Below are positions 27,800-39,384 of a stretch of 39,384 bases of DNA, one piece after another. The stretch lies in contig WYBA01000372.1 in NCBI GenBank assembly GCA_011526095.1, forward strand, positions 1 through 39,384, given 5' to 3'. Position 1 is the stretch's first letter. Every line of letters starts with the position of its first letter. The position numbers and the translations under genes were made by a program. The DNA is from Myxococcales bacterium. GTDB lineage: Bacteria; Myxococcota_A; Polyangia; Haliangiales; Haliangiaceae. The notes below the pieces were generated by a model. The model did no database searches. It was not told the DNA's origin and worked only from the letters and a program-made list of their open reading frames with translations.

Positions 27800-28573
27800 T
27801 CATCGCGTCAGGGCATCACCGCGCCAGGGCTCGACCTCGGCGGCGACCAGGCGCGTCGTCGTCATCGTCGCCGGCGGCGCGAAGAACAGGTAGTTCGCGA
27901 CCGCGGGTGCCGGGGCGCCGTACAGCGCGGGCCACGCCCCGGGATCGAACCCCGGCGGCGGCGCCGAGATGTCGCCGAAGTCGACGTGGGTGAGGCCGTA
28001 GGCGGGCAGCGTCGCGACCAGGCGCTGCATCCGGCGCAGCAGCGGCGCGTCGTAGACGCCGGCGCGCGGCCGCTCGCGGACGAGCCAGCCGCCGCCGTCG
28101 TCGTGGTCGGGGCCGGGCCCGGCGCGCTCGGCCTCGACCACGACCTCCTGCACCGCGGCCAGACGCGCCAGCGGCGACAGCACGACCCGCAGGTAGACCT
28201 CGCGGATCGGCCCGGCGGCGATCGCCCACTCCGCCGGCGGGGTGACCCCGAAGTCGCGGACCTGGACGATGCACGGCGTCCGCCCGACGCACAGCACCCA
28301 GATCGCGTCGCAGCCGTCGTCGACGTCGTTCGCGTCGTCGGCGAGGCCGGCCGGGCGCCAGAACGTGGCCGCGTCGAGCGCGCCGGCCAGCTCCTCCGCC
28401 AGCGCCGCGCCCTCGTCGTCGGTGATCACGTCCGGCGCGCGCGCGTCGTCGTCGACCTCGCCCCAGGTGCGGGTCGGATACAGCCGCGCCAGCGCCGCGT
28501 CGACCTCGCCGAGCATCTCGCCCTTGCGATCGTCGCAGCCGGCCTTGTTGCCGCAGCTGGTACAGCCACCCAC
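27800..28573 (-). CDS. Uncharacterised protein with N-terminal C-x2-C-x5-C motif
   Basis: This 257-residue protein begins GGCTSCGNKAGCDDRKGEML, placing Cys4, Cys7 and Cys13 at the extreme N-terminus. The rest has no family that I recognise, with WILCVGRTPCIVQV-like strands around 90-105 and aromatic strands later. The cysteine cluster suggests a zinc or iron-sulphur site, but this is not shown. GTG start. It sits 4 bases from both neighbours, so the three genes form a tight minus-strand unit with the aldehyde dehydrogenase first. Confidence 0.75.
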   Translation of the reverse strand: MGGCTSCGNKAGCDDRKGEMLGEVDAALARLYPTRTWGEVDDDARAPDVITDDEGAALAEELAGALDAATFWRPAGLADDANDVDDGCDAIWVLCVGRTPCIVQVRDFGVTPPAEWAIAAGPIREVYLRVVLSPLARLAAVQEVVVEAERAGPGPDHDDGGGWLVRERPRAGVYDAPLLRRMQRLVATLPAYGLTHVDFGDISAPPPGFDPGAWPALYGAPAPAVANYLFFAPPATMTTTRLVAAEVEPWRGDALTR

Positions 28574-28577
28574 GCCG

Positions 28578-30128
<1,551 letters not shown>

Positions 30129-30182
30129 GGCGGGTGAACCTACTACACGGACGGTCGCGCGGTTTACGATGGCCGGCGGGAG

Positions 30183-31226
30183 ATGGACGATCACAGCATC
30201 CGGAACCGGCTGCTCGGGGGCTTCACCGCGCTGCTGGTGGTCGTCGCGGGATCGACGGCCGGGTACTGGCTGATCGGCGACGGCCGGTGGGGGTGGTTCG
30301 ACTGCTTCTACATGACCATCATCACGCTGACCACGGTCGGCTACGGCGAGACCCTGCCGGGGTTCGAGGAGGTCGAGTATGCGCGCGCGTTCACGGTCGT
30401 CCAGCTCGTGTTCGGCACGGGCGTGCTGGTGTACTTCGCCTCGACGATCACGGCGTTCGTGGTCGAGGGCGACCTCAAGCGGCTGTGGGCGAGCGCCCGG
30501 CTGCGCAAGCGGATGGAGCAGATGAAGGATCACGTGATCGTCTGCGGCGCCGGCACGACCGGGCGCCACATCATCCACGAGCTGATCGCGACGCGGACGC
30601 CGGTGGTCGCGATCGACACCGACGAGGCCGAGCTGCGCGACATCGCGGCGCGGCACCCCGAGGCGCCGTTCACGTACATCGTCGGCGACGCCACCGACGA
30701 CGACGTGATCGCGCAGGTCAACCTCGCGGCCGCGCGCGGCCTGGTCGCGGCGCTGGCGTCCGACAAGGACAACCTCTACCTCGTCGTCTCGGCCCGGCTC
30801 ACCGGCGCGAACCTGCGGATCATCGCGCGGTGCGCCGAGCTGTCCCACGTCGACAAGCTCAAGCGCGCGGGCGCCGACGGCGTCGTCTCGCCCAACCACA
30901 TCGGCGGCATGCGGATGGTGTCCGAGATGGTGCGGCCGTCGGTGGTGCGGTTCCTCGACGAGATGCTGCGCGACCAGCGCGGCACGTTCCGGATCGAGGA
31001 GGTGACGGTCGCCGCCGGGGTCGGGCTCGACGGCAAGACGCTGCGCGAGGCCGACGTGCGCGGGCGGTTCGGGATGTCGGTCCTGGCGATCCGCGACGTG
31101 CCCGATCAGCCGTGGATCTACAACCCCGGCGCCGAGCACCGCATCCGCGGCGGCGCGGTGCTCGTGGTCATGGGCGAGACCGCGCAGGTCAAGGCGCTGC
31201 GCGATCACGCCGCGCGCGCGAGCTGA
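30183..31226 (+). CDS. Potassium channel with RCK/TrkA-N domain
   Basis: This 347-residue protein has two membrane segments (about 11-31 and about 70-95) flanking a pore loop with the potassium filter TLTTVGYGE (about 48-56). A cytoplasmic RCK/TrkA-N domain follows ([20 protein letters not shown]), then a TrkA-C-like region (about 255-340). It should be a tetrameric K+ channel gated by nucleotide or ion binding. The ATG is 54 bases from the divergent aldehyde dehydrogenase gene. No accessory subunit is seen. Confidence 0.92.
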   Translation: MDDHSIRNRLLGGFTALLVVVAGSTAGYWLIGDGRWGWFDCFYMTIITLTTVGYGETLPGFEEVEYARAFTVVQLVFGTGVLVYFASTITAFVVEGDLKRLWASARLRKRMEQMKDHVIVCGAGTTGRHIIHELIATRTPVVAIDTDEAELRDIAARHPEAPFTYIVGDATDDDVIAQVNLAAARGLVAALASDKDNLYLVVSARLTGANLRIIARCAELSHVDKLKRAGADGVVSPNHIGGMRMVSEMVRPSVVRFLDEMLRDQRGTFRIEEVTVAAGVGLDGKTLREADVRGRFGMSVLAIRDVPDQPWIYNPGAEHRIRGGAVLVVMGETAQVKALRDHAARAS

Positions 31227-31259
31227 TCGCGGCGGCCGGGTAGCCCGGGCGCCACCCGC

Positions 31260-33053
31260 TCAGTCTGTCGGCACTGGCGGCAGCGGCGGCGGCGGCGGCG
31301 GCGCGTCGGCGGCGCGGAACGTCCCGGGCGCGCTGACCGCCGCGCCGTCCTGGAGCGTCAGCGCACCGGTCCACGCGCCGAGCTCGATCGGGTCGGCGAC
31401 GAGGTCGCCGTCGCGGTCGGCCAGCGTGGCGGTGCCCGCGAGCGACAGGTCGAGCCCCGGCCCGTCGGCCAGCCGCCACCACGCCGCGAGCGCGCCGTCG
31501 AGCGCGACCGCCACCGCCGTGCACGCCGCGACCGCGCACGTCGCCGGCGCGTCGATCGCCCCGCACACCGCGCCGCTGACCGCGACGCAGCCCCGCGCGT
31601 CGCCGTCATCGACCGCGTCGATCAGCGTCGAACCGAGGTGATCCGCGGTGCCGAGCCCGGCGCCGGACAGGGCCCAGCCCTCGTGCGCCTGCCGCAGCAG
31701 CGAGCCCGCGCGCAGGGTGAAGCCGTGGGTGGCCAGCGGCCACGCGCCGGGCACCGCCGGCGCCCCGACGAACGTCGCCGCGATGACCGGCCGCGACGAC
31801 GCCGACAGGTCGATCGGGCTGGTGGCGCCCGGCGTCGCGGTCGCCAGCGCGTGGGTCACCGCGCCGGCGTCGACGGTGATCGTCGCCGTCAGCGTCAGCG
31901 CGGTCATCGCGTCGTCGCGGACCGCCAGGACGTCTCCCAGCGTCGCCGGCGCGGGCCATCCGCCGGCGGAGGCGAGCGAGGTGAGGACGAGGTCGAGCGA
32001 TGGCCCGGTGCCGGCCTCGAGCCCGCGGCACCCGTCGGCGCCGATCTCGCCGCGCCGCGCCGCGATCGCGGCCCCGAGGCCCGCCGGCGACGCGGTCACG
32101 CCGTCGAGCGCGCCGTCGCCCGACAGCGCGTCGACCAGCCAGTCGAGCAGGAGCTGGCCGCCGCCCGCCTCGCACCCCAGCGGACGCCACGGCCGGTGCG
32201 CGCCGCGCGCGTCGAGCGCGGCGTCGAGCCCGGCCAGGGACAGCGTCGTCTCCACCGGCTGCGGCGCGACGACGAGCGCGCGATCGGGCACGGCGACGTC
32301 GAGCGCCGCCTGCGCCGGCGGCACCGCGCTCGCCGGGACATCGACGCAGCTCACCGAGACGGGCAGGCCCGACGCCGCGTGGGCGCCCCACACCAGCAGC
32401 GTGTAGCCCTCCTCGGCGACGACCGACGGCCACACCGCGGTGGCGTCCCACGTCGCGAGCGTGCGCGGCGCCAGCGTCAGGGGCGGCGGCGCGTCGACGT
32501 CGAGGTCGGCGCACGCCACCTCCGCCGCGCCCCACAGCCGCAGCTCGACCCGCGCCAGCTCGTCGGGCAGGCGCGCGCCGACGTAGCGCGGGGTGACCTC
32601 GAACAGCGCGAACCCCGACGCCGAGACCGAGACGTAGAAGGTCGCCGTGCCCGCGTTCGGCGCGTCGGCGGTGACCTGGATGTCGACGCGCTCCGGCCCC
32701 GCGACGAGCTCGACCTCCGCCTCGCCCGCGGCGTCGGTCGCCGTCGTCGTCGTCGAGATCGACGAGCCGCCGGTGCCGCTGTCGCCGCCGCGCAGCGTCC
32801 ACGTCACCGGCGCCGCGGCGATCGGCTCGCCGCCGCCGCCGGTGTAGCGGACGCGCAGCGCGACCCGCTCGCCCGGCGCCAGGCCGAGCGAGTCGCCGGG
32901 CGCGACGATCGCCAGCGCCGGCGGCAGCCCGGCGTCGTCCTCGACCCCGCCGTCGTCGTCGCCGCTCCCGCACCCGGCGAGGCCGAACGGGGCGAGCACG
33001 ACGAGCGCGGCGGCGACGAGCCAGCCGAATCGACGGGCGCGGGCGGTGAGCAT
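31260..33053 (-). CDS. Large lipoprotein with bacterial Ig-like domain, function unknown
   Basis: The ATG at 33053 (one codon after a GTG) gives 597 residues with a lipoprotein signal ending LAGC. A DDD-rich linker follows, then an Ig-like domain of invasin/Big type at about 45-150 (ERVALRVRYTGGGGEPIAAA, VTWTLRGGDSGTGGSS). The remaining 450 residues have no recognised domain. The very C-terminus is a run of prolines (PPPPPPLPP). The protein probably sits on the outer membrane or periplasmic side. It is divergent from dnaE and convergent with the potassium channel gene. Confidence 0.82.
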   Translation of the reverse strand: MLTARARRFGWLVAAALVVLAPFGLAGCGSGDDDGGVEDDAGLPPALAIVAPGDSLGLAPGERVALRVRYTGGGGEPIAAAPVTWTLRGGDSGTGGSSISTTTTATDAAGEAEVELVAGPERVDIQVTADAPNAGTATFYVSVSASGFALFEVTPRYVGARLPDELARVELRLWGAAEVACADLDVDAPPPLTLAPRTLATWDATAVWPSVVAEEGYTLLVWGAHAASGLPVSVSCVDVPASAVPPAQAALDVAVPDRALVVAPQPVETTLSLAGLDAALDARGAHRPWRPLGCEAGGGQLLLDWLVDALSGDGALDGVTASPAGLGAAIAARRGEIGADGCRGLEAGTGPSLDLVLTSLASAGGWPAPATLGDVLAVRDDAMTALTLTATITVDAGAVTHALATATPGATSPIDLSASSRPVIAATFVGAPAVPGAWPLATHGFTLRAGSLLRQAHEGWALSGAGLGTADHLGSTLIDAVDDGDARGCVAVSGAVCGAIDAPATCAVAACTAVAVALDGALAAWWRLADGPGLDLSLAGTATLADRDGDLVADPIELGAWTGALTLQDGAAVSAPGTFRAADAPPPPPPLPPVPTD

Positions 33054-33082
33054 CACACGAGGCTACGAAGCGAGGAGTCGAT

Positions 33083-33108
33083 CTGGTACGTCTTGCCTGG
33101 TACGTCTT
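33083..33108. repeat. Tandem 12-base repeat upstream of dnaE
   Basis: CTGGTACGTCTT occurs twice with a period of 14 bases (33083-33094 and 33097-33108), 38 bases before the dnaE start and about 30 bases from the divergent lipoprotein start. GAAGC and GCTTC lie on either side. It may be an operator or a protein-binding site. No promoter elements were assigned. Confidence 0.5.
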
Positions 33109-33145
33109 AGGCTTCGCAGTTTCGCGCAAAGCCGGGGCCCACGCC

Positions 33146-36760
<3,615 letters not shown>

Positions 36761-36763
<3 letters not shown>

Positions 36764-36824
36764 CCTCGGACCGACCGCCCGGGCGCCCGCTGGCCGGTCA
36801 GTGTGACGGAGAACGCCGAGGTCA
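36761..36824 (+). terminator. Inverted repeat following dnaE
   Basis: TGACCTCGG at 36761-36769, which includes the dnaE stop, pairs exactly with CCGAGGTCA at 36816-36824. An inner GACCG/CGGTC pair at 36773-36777 and 36795-36799 extends the structure. A long GC-rich stem-loop is likely. It lacks a T-run, so it is at most a weak or Rho-assisted terminator or a regulatory structure. Confidence 0.4.
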
Positions 36825-36858
36825 CTCGGTGTCGGGGCGCGACAGACCGAAATTGTCG

Positions 36859-36886
36859 TTGTGCTCGGGTGTCCTTTCGTTAGGAT
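36859..36886 (+). promoter_or_regulatory. Candidate promoter of the repeat-linker lipoprotein gene
   Basis: TTGTGC (36859-36864) is followed after 16 bases by TAGGAT (36881-36886), about 43 bases before the ATG at 36930. The region is AT-richer than its surroundings. It was found by eye and both boxes deviate from consensus. Confidence 0.3.
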
Positions 36887-36929
36887 GGCCGCGCCGGACT
36901 GGGGAGCCCGGCAGGAGCCAGAAAGCCCA

Positions 36930-37307
36930 ATGCGCCGTACCCGAGCCACGCTGGCCACGATCCTGATCGCCCTCGCCGCCACGACGGGCGGCGCGCTCCT
37001 CGCCGCGTGCGCCGCCGGCACCGAGGCGGGCGGGGACGACGACGACGACGAGCCGCGGCCCGACGCCTCCGAGGTGGCGATCGACGCGCCCCGGCCGATC
37101 GACGCGCCGCTGCCGATCGACGCCGCGCCGCCGATCGACGCGCCGATCCCGATCGATGCCGCGCCGCCGGTCGACGCGCCGCCGACCGGCTCGTGCACGA
37201 CCACGGCCGACTGCGCGGCGATCCCGCTGACGTGCTGCAACACGCTGTCGCCGCCGGCGATGTGCGTGCCCGGGCTCGACGTCGGCGGGCTCTGCCTGCC
37301 GCTGTAG
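36930..37307 (+). CDS. Lipoprotein with hexapeptide-repeat linker and six-cysteine domain
   Basis: The start at 36930 (125 residues) gives a clean signal ending LAAC (Cys27). An acidic DDDDDE stretch follows, then six tandem hexapeptides of the form [I/V]DA[P/A]xP (51-86). The end has six cysteines (C89, C95, C102, C103, C112, C122), likely a small disulfide-linked fold. No known domain is recognised. A longer frame from 36861 lacks a signal at its start. Such PDA-type linkers are common in myxobacterial surface proteins. Confidence 0.8.
   Translation: MRRTRATLATILIALAATTGGALLAACAAGTEAGGDDDDDEPRPDASEVAIDAPRPIDAPLPIDAAPPIDAPIPIDAAPPVDAPPTGSCTTTADCAAIPLTCCNTLSPPAMCVPGLDVGGLCLPL
37080..37187 (+). 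repeat. Six tandem 18-base units coding [IV]DA[PA]xP
   Basis: The coding repeat spans residues 51-86 of the lipoprotein at 36930. Units differ by a few bases, so it is an imperfect array. It forms an extended Pro-rich spacer between the lipid anchor and the Cys-rich domain, and its copy number could vary between strains. Confidence 0.85.
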
Positions 37308-37308
37308 C

Positions 37309-37333
37309 GCTCCGACCGACACCGCTTCGGAGC
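37309..37333 (+). terminator. Hairpin after the repeat-linker lipoprotein gene
   Basis: GCTCCGA (37309-37315) and TCGGAGC (37327-37333) form a perfect 7-base stem with an 11-base loop directly after the stop at 37305-37307. No T-run follows. A second GC-rich dyad lies around 37,350-37,380 before the convergent TPR-zincin gene. Confidence 0.4.
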
Positions 37334-37399
37334 CGTCTGCGCGGGGTGGGGCCCGGCGGGCTCCGCCCGACGGGCGGGGCGGCGAGCCCGTGTGATCGT

Positions 37400-38464
37400 T
37401 CAGCCCAGGCCCATCGCCTCGAGCGCGGCGTCGTCGAGGCCGAAGAAGTGCGCGGTCTCGTGCAGCACCGTGATCCGGATCTGCTCGGCCAGCTCCTCCG
37501 GATCGTCGGTGAGGCGCTCGAGGTTGGTCTGGAACAGGTGGATGTTGGTCAAGGCCGGCGCCCCGCCCATCGCCGTGCCCGGCTCCGACATCGGCGAGCC
37601 CTGGAACAGCCCGAGCAGCCTCGGGTCGAGCCCCTCGGCCACCATGTCCTCCGACGGCAGCGCGTCGATCAGGATCGGGACGTCGGCGAGCCGGGCGCGG
37701 ATCTCCTCCGGGAGCTCCGCGAACGCCGCGGCCGCGATCGCCTCGAGCTCGTCGACCGGCAGGTGCCAGGGCGGCGGCGGCTCCGCCGCGTCGAGCGCGC
37801 GCGTCTTCTGCCACGCGGCGATCATCTGCGGGCGGTCGTCGGCCGCCTCGTGGATGCAGCCGAGCAGGTGGTGGGCGTCGCCGGCGACCTCCTCGTCGTC
37901 GAGCCACGGCGTGAGCCACGCGGTCGCGCGGGCCAGATCGCCCGCCTCGAGCGACAGCTCGGCGTAGCGGAGCGCCATCAGCGGGTGCTCGGCGACGCCG
38001 ACCGGGATCTCGCGCAGCGCCGCGCGCGCCTCGTCGAGCCGCTCGAGCGCGACCAGCGCGGCGGCGCGGACGAGCTGGGCGCCGAGCAGCGCGTCGGCGT
38101 CGTCGGCCGCGTCGTCGTCGGACGCGGCGCCCGCGGCGGCGCGCTCGAGCCGCTCGATCCCGGCGTCGGCGGCGGCGAGCGCGCGCTCGGGGTCGTCGAG
38201 GGAATAGAGCGCCACGTCGGCGACGCTGAGGTGGGGCATGGGATCGTCCGGTCGCGCCGCCATCACCTTCTCGTACAGCTCGATCGCCTTCTCCGGATCG
38301 CCGGCGAACGACTCGACGTCGGCGTCGAGCATCAGCACGTCGGGGTGGCGCGGATCGATCCGGCGGGCCTGGTCGAGCTGGCGCGCGGCGGCGTCGATGT
38401 CGCCGGCGTCGAGGTAGTCGAACCCCTTGGACAAGAGGCTGGCGAGACGATCCTGGCGTGACAT
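37400..38464 (-). CDS. TPR protein with C-terminal MMP-like zincin domain
   Basis: The ATG at 38464 gives 354 residues; a GTG three codons upstream (38473) is an alternative. The first 200 residues are TPR-like helices (LASLLSKGFDYLDAGDIDAA, AIELYEKVMAARPDD). The last 110 residues match the zincin_1 (MMP-like) family: LPEEIRARLADVPILIDALP, RLLGLFQGSPMSEPG and TVLHETAHFFGLDDAALEAM. The HExxHxxGxxD zinc motif (HETAHFFGLDD) has all three ligands. No signal is seen, so it is probably a cytoplasmic protease. A TPR module fused to this small zincin suggests a substrate-recognition arm. Confidence 0.85.
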   Translation of the reverse strand: MSRQDRLASLLSKGFDYLDAGDIDAAARQLDQARRIDPRHPDVLMLDADVESFAGDPEKAIELYEKVMAARPDDPMPHLSVADVALYSLDDPERALAAADAGIERLERAAAGAASDDDAADDADALLGAQLVRAAALVALERLDEARAALREIPVGVAEHPLMALRYAELSLEAGDLARATAWLTPWLDDEEVAGDAHHLLGCIHEAADDRPQMIAAWQKTRALDAAEPPPPWHLPVDELEAIAAAAFAELPEEIRARLADVPILIDALPSEDMVAEGLDPRLLGLFQGSPMSEPGTAMGGAPALTNIHLFQTNLERLTDDPEELAEQIRITVLHETAHFFGLDDAALEAMGLG

Positions 38465-38516
38465 GGCGCGCACTCTACTCGACGTCGTGGGGGCCGGGGT
38501 GGGCTATGGTCGCCGC

Positions 38517-39384
38517 ATGGTCCGTCCGTGGCTCGAGAGGCGTCGATCCGGGCATTGGGCCTGGCATCCGGCCGGGCATCGACACGTCCTCACGGCGCTG
38601 GTCTGCGCCCTGCTGTGCCTCGCGCTGGTCGGCTGCCCCAAGAAGCCGCGGCGCACGCTGGTGCCGGCCGTGCCGACCGACGGCGACCCGACGGCGCGCG
38701 CGCGGTTCGTCGAGGCGCGCGATCGCTACCTTCGGGACGGCGGCGGCCAGGCCGAGCTCGTCGCGATCGCCCGCGACTACCCCGACGATCCGGTCACGCC
38801 GTTCGCGCTGCTGTACGCGGGCATGGCCGCGGTCGCCGCGGGCGACGACGCCGCGGCGATCGACGCGCTGCTCGGCATCGCGACCCTGCCCGACGTCCCG
38901 CCCGGGCTGGCGGCGCGCGCCGAGCTGTTCCTCGGGATCGCGCACGCCCGCGCCGGCGATCCCGAGCGCGCGCTGCCGTACCTGGTGCGCAGCGAGCCCG
39001 CGGTCGAGACCGCCGACGAGCGCGCGCTGTGGCTGGGCGCGACCGCGGCGGCGTCGGCGGCCTCGTCGACCCCGCTCGACGCGCTGCCGTGGATGGACCG
39101 GTTCTGGGAGGTCGCGACCGAGCCCGAGCGCGGCTGGGTGCTGGCGCGGCTCGACGAGGTCGTGGCGGCCGCGGCGCCGGACGCGCTGCGCGCCGCGTGG
39201 GACGGCCTGATCCAGGCTGGCGCGACGTCCGGCCCGGCCGCGGCGGTGGCCGGCGCGCGCCTCGCGGCGATCCTCGAGACCGAGGGCGACGCCGACGCCG
39301 CGCGCGAGGTCCGCGGCGCGATCCGCGGCGCCCGCGAGCGGCTCGGCCTGCGCGCCGACGGCGACGGCGGCGGCGCGGTCGCGG
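38517..39384 (+). CDS. TPR-like lipoprotein, C-terminus outside window
   Basis: The frame is open from the ATG at 38517 to the right edge (289 residues). A long signal with lipobox LVGC (Cys40) precedes a Pro/Lys-rich start (CPKKPRRTL). Helical repeat-like stretches follow, for example FALLYAGMAAVAAGDDAAAI and LFLGIAHARAGDPERALPYL, resembling TPR-like units. The layout, a lipid anchor plus an alpha-helical repeat domain, is like the N-terminal part of penicillin-binding-protein activator LpoA, but the decisive second domain lies outside the window. The name is therefore not assigned. Confidence 0.75.
   Translation, partial: MVRPWLERRRSGHWAWHPAGHRHVLTALVCALLCLALVGCPKKPRRTLVPAVPTDGDPTARARFVEARDRYLRDGGGQAELVAIARDYPDDPVTPFALLYAGMAAVAAGDDAAAIDALLGIATLPDVPPGLAARAELFLGIAHARAGDPERALPYLVRSEPAVETADERALWLGATAAASAASSTPLDALPWMDRFWEVATEPERGWVLARLDEVVAAAAPDALRAAWDGLIQAGATSGPAAAVAGARLAAILETEGDADAAREVRGAIRGARERLGLRADGDGGGAVA

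Overview
The window is high-GC bacterial DNA, almost fully coding, with about 34 genes. It appears to join two different genomes near position 14,520-14,601. No rRNA, tRNA, CRISPR array, insertion sequence or phage gene was recognised, and no gene-free stretch exceeds 300 bases.

Left part (1 to about 14,600). Minus-strand genes run from a promoter-like site at 4,700 to the left edge: an ECF sigma factor, its zinc-finger anti-sigma partner, a membrane protein with a bactofilin-like domain, a 3-hydroxyacyl-CoA dehydrogenase and a zinc-ribbon/TPR protein cut by the edge. A HEAT-repeat/cyclophilin lipoprotein follows. Divergent from it is a tightly overlapping ccmABCDEF cluster for cytochrome c maturation, whose CcmE carries a Cys-x3-Tyr haem site instead of the usual His. 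Then come, on the minus strand, a metallophosphoesterase, shikimate kinase, biotin carboxylase and a 5'-truncated biotin carboxyl carrier protein. The gene set suggests an Acidobacteriota-like bacterium. This is an inference from gene content, not a proven assignment.

Right part (about 14,601 to 39,384). Base usage shifts to GCG/TCG-rich codons, and gene style changes to many Asp/Pro/Ala-rich lipoproteins, two-domain proteases and TPR proteins. This is typical of Myxococcota (Haliangium/Kofleriaceae-like; inferred). Genes are an RND efflux permease, an alpha/beta hydrolase, a secreted protein with both a zinc-metalloprotease motif and a trypsin-like domain, a RoxA-like di-haem cytochrome lipoprotein, a glutathione transferase, an RNA methyltransferase and pseudouridine synthase pair, a small lipoprotein, aspartokinase, CutA, two uncharacterised proteins next to a PaaZ/BoxD-like aldehyde dehydrogenase, a potassium channel, a large Ig-like lipoprotein, DNA polymerase III alpha (dnaE), a repeat-linker lipoprotein, a TPR-zincin protein and a truncated lipoprotein at the right edge.

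The points most worth following are the junction that beheads accB, the His-to-Cys CcmE variant in a cluster without ccmH, the double-protease protein, the RoxA-like cytochrome, and two places where the last codons of a gene are duplicated as direct repeats nearby.
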